Notes under the pieces: generated by a model
What the model saw: the letters and a program-made list of their open reading frames with translations, nothing else
Told to the model about the DNA's origin: nothing
Database searches by the model: none
Shown: positions 44,394 to 51,880 of the stretch, piece by piece
Layout of the letters: every line of letters starts with the position of its first letter
Numbering within the stretch: position 1 is the first letter of the stretch
Program-made: the position numbers and the translations under genes
Source of the DNA: an uncultured Lachnospiraceae bacterium
GTDB taxonomy: Bacteria; Bacillota; Clostridia; Lachnospirales; Lachnospiraceae
Assembly (NCBI GenBank): GCA_900550475.1
Contig: URSA01000015.1
Span: forward strand, 5,761-69,760
DNA length: 64,000 bases
Reading direction: 5' to 3'

Positions 44394-44452
44394 AAAGATA
44401 ACTTCTGAGAAAGAGGATAAGTCTGTCAATAACAGATTTAGGGAGGTATCGA

Positions 44453-45907
44453 ATGAAAAAAGGAACGACAGGAAAGGAAAAGGCAGCGGGCTATGTCTAC
44501 TATGTGCTGCGAATCGGTGCACTGATGTCCGCACTGCTGATGTTTCTTCCCGCACTGAATCCGGCAAGGATCTGTGATTATGTGAACAAGAATATGTCGC
44601 TTCTCACATCAGCCATTTCTTATTCCGAACTGGTAAAGAACTGTATTCGAGCATTTAATCAGGGCTGGGTACAGAAATCAAGCTTTATACTTTTGTCCGG
44701 AGCCAGCATTGTGACTTGTCTGGGCATTATTGCAACGGCGGTGACCGCATGTATGTCCGCCGGCAATCTGAAAATGAAAAAGACCGGCAACTGGTTTGCG
44801 ATTGCGGGCGGTATAGTGGAAATTCTGGGTCTTATGGGAATTTATCTGGCATATACGCAGGTGGCTGCCACAAGCAGACCGGAGAAGGTTCTGCCCTCCT
44901 TTGAACAGGGCGACTGGCTGCTCTTTCTGATCATTGCGATTCTGACAACACTTTCCGCTCTGATTGTCCAGATCCTGCTTCCGAAGCCGGAGAAAACGGA
45001 CAAATTCGAGATGGAGTCCAAATATAAATTATTCCTGATGTTTCTTCCGTTTGCGGTGCTTGCCTTTGCATTCAGCTATCTGCCTCTGTACGGCTGGCGC
45101 TATGCATTCTATGATTATACGGCGGGAGGAACGCTCTCCTCAGAAAACTTCGTAGGCTTCAAGTGGTTTACGACTCTGATAGCAAATGAGACCACAAGAA
45201 ACGACGTGATCCGTGTATTGCGCAATACACTGGCAATGAGCGGTCTGGGAATCCTGACCAGCTGGCTGCCCCTTGCGTTTGCAATCTTCCTGTCGGAGAT
45301 CAAGAACATGAGAGTCCGCCGCTTTATCCAGACGTTTACCACGATCCCCAACTTCATCAGCTGGGTTTTGGTATATGCAATCGCACTTGCTATTTTCTCC
45401 ACGGACGGATTTATCAGCAGCGTATTTACCAACATGGGAATCTGGACGGAAGGAAAGAATATGCTGATGGGAAGCTCCCACATCTGGCTGAAAATGCTGG
45501 CATGGGGTACCTGGAAGGGTATCGGCTGGAGCGCCATCATCTACATAGCCGGCATTTCCGGTATTGACCAGCAGCTTTACGAGGCGGCCACGGTGGACGG
45601 CGCCGGACGCTTCCAGAAGATGTGGCACATTACGGTGCCGGGTCTGATTCCGACCTATATGGTGCTTCTGCTGATGTCAGTGGCAGGTGTCCTGAGCAAC
45701 GGTATGGATCAGTACCTGAACTTCCAGAACGCACAGAACTCCAGCTACATTCAGGTGCTCGACCTGTATGTGTACCAGCTGGGTATCGACAGCGGTTCGA
45801 TTCCTCTCTCCACGGTAATCGGCATGGTGAAATCCTTAGTCAGTGTCATTCTGTTATTTGGCGCTAACGGCATTTCCAAGCTGATCCGCGGCGAAAGCAT
45901 TGTATAA
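44453..45907 (+). CDS. LplB-type ABC permease with extra N-terminal membrane domain
   Basis: Permease of 484 aa, far longer than the usual 290-320 aa of LplB-type proteins. The C-terminal part (from about residue 195) is the classic permease, with the EAA loop LYEAATVDGAGRFQKMWHIT. The first 190 residues add three or four hydrophobic helices (about 18-37, 78-103, 114-135 and 155-178) with a short outer segment, and do not match the transporter fold. It is the first gene of the operon permease, permease, binding protein, DUF624, esterase. The extension may contact the repeat surface protein or the kinase; this is a guess. No ATPase gene is nearby. Confidence 0.88.
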   Translation: MKKGTTGKEKAAGYVYYVLRIGALMSALLMFLPALNPARICDYVNKNMSLLTSAISYSELVKNCIRAFNQGWVQKSSFILLSGASIVTCLGIIATAVTACMSAGNLKMKKTGNWFAIAGGIVEILGLMGIYLAYTQVAATSRPEKVLPSFEQGDWLLFLIIAILTTLSALIVQILLPKPEKTDKFEMESKYKLFLMFLPFAVLAFAFSYLPLYGWRYAFYDYTAGGTLSSENFVGFKWFTTLIANETTRNDVIRVLRNTLAMSGLGILTSWLPLAFAIFLSEIKNMRVRRFIQTFTTIPNFISWVLVYAIALAIFSTDGFISSVFTNMGIWTEGKNMLMGSSHIWLKMLAWGTWKGIGWSAIIYIAGISGIDQQLYEAATVDGAGRFQKMWHITVPGLIPTYMVLLLMSVAGVLSNGMDQYLNFQNAQNSSYIQVLDLYVYQLGIDSGSIPLSTVIGMVKSLVSVILLFGANGISKLIRGESIV

Positions 45908-45919
45908 GGAGGTGTCGAC

Positions 45920-46885
45920 ATGGCGAAAACAGCACAGGAAAAATTAGATGCAAAGAGAGAAAAGCAGTATTATAAGACACACAAGCGTACCTTTAAGCTG
46001 AAGCCGGGCGATATTGTGTTCAGTATTCTGAACTACACCTTCTTCCTGGTATTCACGATAAGCTGTATCTTCCCTTTTTACTACCTCTTCATCAACACGA
46101 TTTCTTCCAATGATCTGGTGAGAAAGGGTGCGATCAACTTTATTCCGAGAGGACTGAACATTGACAACTATATCTCCCTGCTGAATGCGGGCGAGGTGGG
46201 GCAGGCATTTATGGTATCCATTGCGAGAACCCTTCTGGGTACGGCGCTGATGGTGCTTGCCTCCGCCTTTGTGGGATACCTTGTGACAAAGCAGGAAATG
46301 TGGCACAGGAAATTCTGGTATCGCTTCCTTGTGATCACAATGTACTTCAATGCAGGTATCATCCCCTGGTATCTGAATATGTCCATGCTGGGACTGACCA
46401 ACAACTTTATGGCATACATCATTCCCGGTATCGTGGCACCCTACAATATCATTCTGGTAAAGACCTATATTGAATCCATCCCGGCGGAGCTGGAGGAGAG
46501 TGCATTCATGGACGGTGCCAGCTACATGACCATTTTCAGAAAGATCATCTGGCCGCTCAGCAAGCCGATTCTTGCAACCATTGCCATATTCGGTGCGGTG
46601 GGTCACTGGAACTCCTTTACGGACTCCCTGATCCTCATGCAGAACGCTCCGGAGCTTTATACATTGCAGCACAGACTGTATATTTACCTGCAGGGTGCGT
46701 CCAACCTGTCGGCGCTGTTCAACTCCGGTACCGGTATCAGCGAGACGACCATGACCAGTATGATGAACACCAAGGTAATCAAGTATACCATTTCCATGGT
46801 GTCCATTATCCCGATCCTGTTGGTATATCCGTTCATGCAGCGCTATTTTGAAAAAGGTATTATGCTGGGAGCCGTAAAGGGCTGA
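45920..46885 (+). CDS. LplC-type ABC permease
   Basis: Second membrane subunit of the importer, 321 aa. The cytosolic N-terminal tail (about 25 residues, basic) is followed by six helices. The EAA loop is LEESAFMDGASYMTIFRKII. LplC-type permeases pair with LplB-type ones and are found in systems for complex oligosaccharides in Clostridia. AAGGAGGTG before the ATG is a strong ribosome binding site, 12 bp from the previous stop. It precedes the binding-protein gene by 37 bp. Confidence 0.92.
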   Translation: MAKTAQEKLDAKREKQYYKTHKRTFKLKPGDIVFSILNYTFFLVFTISCIFPFYYLFINTISSNDLVRKGAINFIPRGLNIDNYISLLNAGEVGQAFMVSIARTLLGTALMVLASAFVGYLVTKQEMWHRKFWYRFLVITMYFNAGIIPWYLNMSMLGLTNNFMAYIIPGIVAPYNIILVKTYIESIPAELEESAFMDGASYMTIFRKIIWPLSKPILATIAIFGAVGHWNSFTDSLILMQNAPELYTLQHRLYIYLQGASNLSALFNSGTGISETTMTSMMNTKVIKYTISMVSIIPILLVYPFMQRYFEKGIMLGAVKG

Positions 46886-46922
46886 TATCCGGCAAAATAT
46901 AAAAGAAAACAAGGAGGATTGT

Positions 46923-48614
46923 ATGAAAAAGATGAAAAGAGCAGTAGCCCTGCTTCTGACCCTGGTAATGTGCAGCGGTCTGCTGGCAGGCTGCGGAGGT
47001 ACAAGCGGCGGATCTGACAAAAATATGATCACGCTGAATGTGTATAGCCAGCTGGCAAACTATTCCGGTGAGATGGTGGGCTGGTTCGCACAGATTTTAA
47101 AGGATAAGTGGAATGTAAAGATTAACCTGATTTCCGAGTCCGGCGGTGTGCTGGAGACCCGTATGGAGGCAGGTGATCTGGGTGATATCGTGGTGTTCGG
47201 TTCCGATGACACCTCATATCTGCAGGCTGTAAATGCAGGTCTGCTTCTGGATTGGGAGGAGGATAACCTCCTGCAGGAGTATGCACCCGACATTGCACAG
47301 AACATGAAGAACGCGCTGGAGAAAAACCGTGAGATCTCCGGAACAGGAAAGGTTTACGGCTTCGGACATAATGTTGCGGCAAGTTCTGAGAGCCATGAGG
47401 CATTCTTCTATACCTGGGATATCCGCTGGGATCTCTATGCACAGCTTGGCTATCCGAAGGTGCGGAATTTGGACGATATGGTTTCTTTGTTTGAGAAGAT
47501 GAAGGAGCTGTGTCCTACCGATGACGCAGGCAATACAACCTATGCAATGTCCCTGTGGCCTGACTGGGACGGCAACATGGTAATGTATGTGAAGGCAATG
47601 GCTACCGCATACTACGGCTATGATGAGATGGGTGTCGGCCACTACAATGTAGAGACCGGTGAGTACTATGACTGTCTTGCAACTGACAGCCCGTACCTGG
47701 AAATGCTGAAGTTCTTCAACACCCTGTACCGCAAGGGACTTCTGGATCCCGATTCCATGACCCAGACCTACGATAAGATGATCGAGAAGGTACAGAATGG
47801 TGGTGTGTTCTTCTCCATCTTCAACTATGCCGGATCTGATGGTTACAACAAGACAGAGCATTATTCCGAGAACAAGATCATGCGTTCTCTGGTTCCCACA
47901 CAGGCGTCTCCTATCGCTTACGGTATGAGCGTGTACGGCGGAAACAGAGTATGGACGATTGGTGCCAATACCCAGTATCCTGAGCTTTGCATGGAGATCC
48001 TTGACTGGCTGTGTACGCCGGAAGGAAGACTGACCATGGAGTACGGCCCTAAGGGCGTTTGCTGGGATTATGACGAGAACAACAAGACCTACCTGACAGA
48101 GTTCGGTCTGCAGTGTGTGGAGGACAGAACCACCCTGATGCCGGATGAGTGGGGCGGCGCTACATTCAACGACGGTGCATTCCAGATCAACAATACTACA
48201 TGGAGCTTGAATGACAAGAACCCTGAGTCCGGTGAGAAGTATGACAGAAAGTTCTGGGCTAGTACGCAGAGCAAGGACGGTCTGTGTGCATACGATCTGG
48301 ACTGGAGAGAGAAGACCGGCTGCACCACCGTGGAAGAGTACATGGAGAAGACCGATTATGTGGTAGACATCGCAACCACCTATGCAGCACGCAAGATGGA
48401 TGCGGATATGAAGAATGTACTTGAACAGGTTGCCAACTGTATTGTAGAATACTCTTGGAACGCGATCTACGCGCAGACCGATGAAGAATTTGATTCACTG
48501 GTATCTGAGATGCGCGGCAAGGCAAAGGGCTACGGCTACGATACCATTGTAGAGTGGTATCAGGAAGAAGCAGCTATCAAGAATGCTTTGCAGGAGCCTT
48601 TGAGAAACAACTAA
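46923..48614 (+). CDS. Sugar-binding lipoprotein of the ABC importer (copy 1)
   Basis: Extracellular solute-binding lipoprotein of 563 aa, in the LplA size class. The lipobox is LLAG|C with lipid-modified C24, followed by a Gly/Ser-rich spacer. The body shows the type 1 extracellular binding-protein pattern, including GDLGDIVVFG and a Trp/Tyr-rich substrate region (YTWDIRWDLYAQLGYP, LWPDWDGNMVMY). The other binding protein at 51881 shares these stretches (YLRWDAYASLGYP, FKDWDGNMMN), so the two are paralogs. It probably binds oligosaccharides of four or more sugars, judged by the large size. A terminator follows it, before the DUF624 gene. Confidence 0.92.
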   Translation: MKKMKRAVALLLTLVMCSGLLAGCGGTSGGSDKNMITLNVYSQLANYSGEMVGWFAQILKDKWNVKINLISESGGVLETRMEAGDLGDIVVFGSDDTSYLQAVNAGLLLDWEEDNLLQEYAPDIAQNMKNALEKNREISGTGKVYGFGHNVAASSESHEAFFYTWDIRWDLYAQLGYPKVRNLDDMVSLFEKMKELCPTDDAGNTTYAMSLWPDWDGNMVMYVKAMATAYYGYDEMGVGHYNVETGEYYDCLATDSPYLEMLKFFNTLYRKGLLDPDSMTQTYDKMIEKVQNGGVFFSIFNYAGSDGYNKTEHYSENKIMRSLVPTQASPIAYGMSVYGGNRVWTIGANTQYPELCMEILDWLCTPEGRLTMEYGPKGVCWDYDENNKTYLTEFGLQCVEDRTTLMPDEWGGATFNDGAFQINNTTWSLNDKNPESGEKYDRKFWASTQSKDGLCAYDLDWREKTGCTTVEEYMEKTDYVVDIATTYAARKMDADMKNVLEQVANCIVEYSWNAIYAQTDEEFDSLVSEMRGKAKGYGYDTIVEWYQEEAAIKNALQEPLRNN

Positions 48615-48632
48615 TCGTGGTTTTACACACGG

Positions 48633-48668
48633 GAGAGGGGTCGTATCCGCGACCTCTCTCTGTTTTTT
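48633..48668 (+). terminator. Terminator between binding protein and DUF624 gene
   Basis: GAGAGGGGTCG (48633-48643) pairs with CGACCTCTCTC (48650-48660, one G-T pair), followed by TGTTTTTT. It lies inside the operon and could reduce expression of the downstream genes relative to the binding protein. Confidence 0.85.
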
Positions 48669-48687
48669 AGGGAGCAGGAGAGAGAAC

Positions 48688-49335
48688 ATGAAATTTTTTA
48701 GTGTTGACGGGGGACTTTACAAATTTATCTCAAGGCTGTGGGATGTGATCAAGCTGAATTTTCTCTGGCTGCTGTTTTCCCTGCCGATCGTCACCATGGG
48801 TGCCGCGACCGTGGCAGCTTACAGTGTGACACTGAAAATGGTGGATGATGCGGAAGGATATGTGGCAAGACAGTTTGTGAAGGCATTCAAGGAAAACTTA
48901 AAGCAGGGAATCCCGTTGGGGCTGATTTTTCTGTTTTGCTCCTATGTGGTTTATCTTGACTTTGAACTGTTTCAGAAGGTGGAGGGAAACCCTATCTATC
49001 TGCTGGCGTTCGGCATTGTGGCGGCATTCATTTTTACCATGGCGTTCATCTACGCCTTCCCGCTGAGTGCGCGATATGCGAACACCCTGATCGGCACGAT
49101 CAAAAACTCCGTAAACATTGCCACCAGATATTTTCTTAGGACGCTGGCGCTTGTGGCGGTTCTTGCGGTGGAAGTGGTGATTTTCCTCTTTAACTCCACT
49201 ACCATGTTTTTCGGAATACTGATCGGACCTGTCTGCATAATGTTTACCATCAGCGGATTTGCCATGCACTTTTTCAGGGAGATTGAGAAGGAGCCCGGTG
49301 CAGTGACACAGACAGAAGAGGAAAAGGAGAATTAG
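48688..49335 (+). CDS. DUF624 / YesL-like membrane protein
   Basis: Membrane protein of 215 aa with five hydrophobic helices (around 20-45, 75-93, 98-122, 150-168 and 170-195) and a charged C-terminal tail. It matches DUF624, which includes YesL of Bacillus, encoded beside the YesM/YesN and LplABC-like genes for pectin use. Its role is unknown, and it is nearly always near such importers, so an accessory or regulatory function is assumed. GCAGGAGAGAG supports the ATG. The next gene starts 3 bp after its stop. Confidence 0.85.
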   Translation: MKFFSVDGGLYKFISRLWDVIKLNFLWLLFSLPIVTMGAATVAAYSVTLKMVDDAEGYVARQFVKAFKENLKQGIPLGLIFLFCSYVVYLDFELFQKVEGNPIYLLAFGIVAAFIFTMAFIYAFPLSARYANTLIGTIKNSVNIATRYFLRTLALVAVLAVEVVIFLFNSTTMFFGILIGPVCIMFTISGFAMHFFREIEKEPGAVTQTEEEKEN

Positions 49336-49338
49336 ACC

Positions 49339-50193
49339 ATGATTCAACAGACGATACAGTTTGAGCTTGCGGGAAGCCTTCCGGGCTCCTGCATGAAAAC
49401 ATATATTATCGAGGATTCACCTGAATTTGTGATCAACAAGAGACCTGTGGTGATCGTGTGCCCGGGCGGCGGTTATGCCTATCTGTCCGACCGGGAGGGC
49501 GAGGTGCTTGCCCTGCAGTATGTTGCTATGGGATATCACGCGGTGGTGTTGCATTACTCCATTGCCCCTGCTGTGTTCCCGGCGGCTTTTCTGGAGATGG
49601 CGGCATGTGTCCTGCTTCTGCGTGAAAAGGCGGAGGAGTGGCATATAGATCCGGACAAGATTATCGTGGAGGGCTCCTCTGCGGGCGGTCATGTTGCCGC
49701 AGGCTACGGTATGTTCTGGAAACAGGATTTCATTGCGGAGGGAATCGGACTGGAGAGTGCGGATCGTGAGATTCTGCGCCCCAACGGTATGATCCTGAAT
49801 TATCCGGTTATCACATCCGGTGAATTTGCCCACAGGGACTCTTTTGTAAACCTTTTGGGAGACCGATATGATGAACTGGTGGAGCAGATGTCGCTGGAGA
49901 AGCAGGTGAGTGCCGATACGCCTCCTGCCTTTATCTGGCATACCTTCACGGACGGCTGTGTGCCGGTGGAAAATTCCCTTTTGCTGGTGGGCGCTATGCG
50001 CCGGGCGGGCATCTCCGTGGAATTTCACATGTACCCCTCGGGCGGACACGGGCTCGGTCTTGCCAATAAGCTGACGGAGAGCCCCTTCGGATATGAGATT
50101 GAGCCTTGCTGCCAGAGCTGGATCGGGCTTGTGCACACATGGCTGCGGCATCTGGGAAAAAAGGAATTTGACGAAAAGGAAAAACAGATTTAG
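49339..50193 (+). CDS. Alpha/beta hydrolase, acetylesterase-like (copy 2)
   Basis: Cytosolic hydrolase of 284 aa, paralog of the protein at 37128. CPGGGYAYLSDREGE marks the oxyanion region, the nucleophile Ser is in VEGSSAGGHVAAGYG, the acid is in HTFTDGCVP and the His is in PSGGHGLGLA. The gene starts 3 bp after the DUF624 stop and is the last one in the importer operon, so it probably deacetylates the imported sugar. A bidirectional terminator lies just past its stop. Differences from copy 1 in the cap region may reflect another acyl position. Confidence 0.87.
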   Translation: MIQQTIQFELAGSLPGSCMKTYIIEDSPEFVINKRPVVIVCPGGGYAYLSDREGEVLALQYVAMGYHAVVLHYSIAPAVFPAAFLEMAACVLLLREKAEEWHIDPDKIIVEGSSAGGHVAAGYGMFWKQDFIAEGIGLESADREILRPNGMILNYPVITSGEFAHRDSFVNLLGDRYDELVEQMSLEKQVSADTPPAFIWHTFTDGCVPVENSLLLVGAMRRAGISVEFHMYPSGGHGLGLANKLTESPFGYEIEPCCQSWIGLVHTWLRHLGKKEFDEKEKQI

Positions 50194-50199
50194 AAAAAA

Positions 50200-50232
50200 A
50201 GGGACAGCCTATTCTTCGGCTGTCCCTCCGTT
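50200..50232. terminator. Bidirectional terminator between esterase and yesN-like gene
   Basis: AGGGACAGCC (50200-50209) and GGCTGTCCCT (50218-50227) form a perfect 10-bp stem with an 8-nt loop. T-rich runs lie on both sides (a run of A before, TTTTT after), so it serves both converging genes. The right arm covers the last codons of the minus-strand gene. Confidence 0.9.
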
Positions 50233-51780
50233 TTTCTTGCGGAATTCCGCGGGGCTCTCCCCCACATACTTGCGGAATTTTTTATGGAAATAGTCCACGT
50301 TGCGGTATCCGACCCGCTCCGCAATCTCGTAGACCTTGTAATTGTTCTGCAAGAGCAGCTCCTTCGAGTGCTCAATGCGCATGTGATCCACATAGGAGTT
50401 GAAGCTCTCGCCCACGGTCTTGTTGAAGATTTTCCCCAGATAGGCGCTGTTGTAGCCGAACAGGGGGGCGATGGTCTCTAGCTTGATGTTGTTCTGATAG
50501 TTATGATCTATGTAGTACAGGATATCGTCCAACACATTGCTGCGGGAAGGGTTTCCGGTAGCGTTCATCACCATCTCAAACTGCTCGGACAAGAACTGGA
50601 TGATCTCATACATATAATATTTCTTCTCGATGAAATCGATCACGGTGGAGTTGGTGGGAAAAGGTATGGTCAGGGTATTGTATACCAGATTGATCTTCTC
50701 TTTGATGCGCAGGTATAAATCCGTCAAAAACAGCTTGACCTCGGAGATGTCACTCTGTACGTTATACAGGTAGTTTTCCAGCGCGTACAGCGTTTCTGCC
50801 ACGTTCTTGCGGTTGAAGGTCTGCAGATATCCCACGATATAGTCGGTGTACTCCGAGAGCTTTTCCGGCTGGAGCTGTTTTGTCGCCTGACTGATGTCGG
50901 GCAGCTCCTCGTAGCCCAGCGTGTGCTGTCCCTGCACGCAGAAAAAGCGGCGGGAGATCAGACGGCTGGCGTCCTCATAGGAAAGATGCACCTCGTCCAG
51001 ATTGTTCACAGGTCTGCCGTAAGCGAGAAACAGCGTGTCCATGGGGCTGCCCTTCTGGGGAGGAATGGAGCTGTTGTAATGCTCCAGAAAATCCTGAAAG
51101 CGGTTCAGCGCGTAGCTTCCCTTCAACAGAATTACATCCTTCTGCTCCTCTTCAAAGTGATGGAAGGTGTGTTCGTCCCTGTTTGTGACCTTCAGAAGAT
51201 CGGCAAAGCTGTAGGAAAGGCTTCCCAACTTCCGGCTGAAGTTCTCATAGATCACGACCTGATAGACATCTGCGGCGAGCTCAAGATCTGCGGCGTCTGC
51301 GGCGGAGATCCCCTCCTCCGGGGAGATGCCGGTTACAAGCTCATGCAGAATGACATTGCGCGCCTTTTTGCGCAGATGCTCAAAGCTGTCCTGACTGCGG
51401 GTCTCATTGTCCAGAGAGATCTTGATTTTTTCGACTGCCTCGGAGAGCGCATCTTCGTCAATGGGCTTGGTCAGGTAAAAGTCTACGCCATAGCGGATCG
51501 CCTCCTGTGCGTAGCGGAAGTCGGAATAGCCGCTCAGAATAATAAACTTACCCTTGTAATCCTGTTCTCTGGCTGCTTTTACCACTTCCAGTCCAAGCAT
51601 TTTGGGCATACGGATGTCCAGAAGAACCAGCTCCGGCTGGCGTGACAAGATAAAGCGGAGAGCATCTTCGCCGTTTGCTGCCTCCCCGCCGACACAAAAA
51701 CCATATTCTTCCCAGCTCATTATGCATTTCAGCCCGTCGCGGATCAGGGCTTCATCGTCTGCAATCAAAACCTGATACAT
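50209..51780 (-). CDS. YesN-type response regulator with AraC DNA-binding domain
   Basis: Regulator of 523 aa. The receiver (1-120) has IADDE near its start and the phosphorylated Asp is D55 in LVLLDIRMPK; the Lys is in DFYLTKPID. A long middle part (about 130-410) of helical character is typical of clostridial YesN-like proteins. The C-terminal AraC double helix-turn-helix (about 420-515) contains YLGKIFNKTVGESFNSY and VGYRNVDYFHKKFRKYVG. It is the likely partner of the YesM kinase at 40480. Transcription is divergent from the second binding protein, with overlapping promoters. It would activate the promoters before 38098, 44453 and 51881, which have weak -35 elements or overlap its own gene. 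Confidence 0.93.
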   Translation of the reverse strand: MYQVLIADDEALIRDGLKCIMSWEEYGFCVGGEAANGEDALRFILSRQPELVLLDIRMPKMLGLEVVKAAREQDYKGKFIILSGYSDFRYAQEAIRYGVDFYLTKPIDEDALSEAVEKIKISLDNETRSQDSFEHLRKKARNVILHELVTGISPEEGISAADAADLELAADVYQVVIYENFSRKLGSLSYSFADLLKVTNRDEHTFHHFEEEQKDVILLKGSYALNRFQDFLEHYNSSIPPQKGSPMDTLFLAYGRPVNNLDEVHLSYEDASRLISRRFFCVQGQHTLGYEELPDISQATKQLQPEKLSEYTDYIVGYLQTFNRKNVAETLYALENYLYNVQSDISEVKLFLTDLYLRIKEKINLVYNTLTIPFPTNSTVIDFIEKKYYMYEIIQFLSEQFEMVMNATGNPSRSNVLDDILYYIDHNYQNNIKLETIAPLFGYNSAYLGKIFNKTVGESFNSYVDHMRIEHSKELLLQNNYKVYEIAERVGYRNVDYFHKKFRKYVGESPAEFRKKNGGTAEE

Positions 51781-51807
51781 AGCATACCTCCATTTGGCAC
51801 TAACTGT

Positions 51808-51836
51808 AGTATAAAAGAGTTTGAAAATTGCGTCAA
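51808..51836 (-). promoter_or_regulatory. Promoter of the yesN-like gene
   Basis: On the minus strand TTGACG (complement of 51831-51836) and TATACT (complement of 51808-51813) have a 17-bp spacer. It interlocks with the + strand promoter at 51821-51849. Confidence 0.75.
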
Positions 51837-51849
51837 GTTTTTGTATAAT
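51821..51849 (+). promoter_or_regulatory. Promoter of the second binding-protein gene
   Basis: TTGAAA (51821-51826) and TATAAT (51844-51849) with a 17-bp spacer. It rules out the long reading frame that would begin at 51821. Confidence 0.8.
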
Positions 51850-51880
51850 TTTTATAAGTATTCAGGAAAGGACATTGTAT

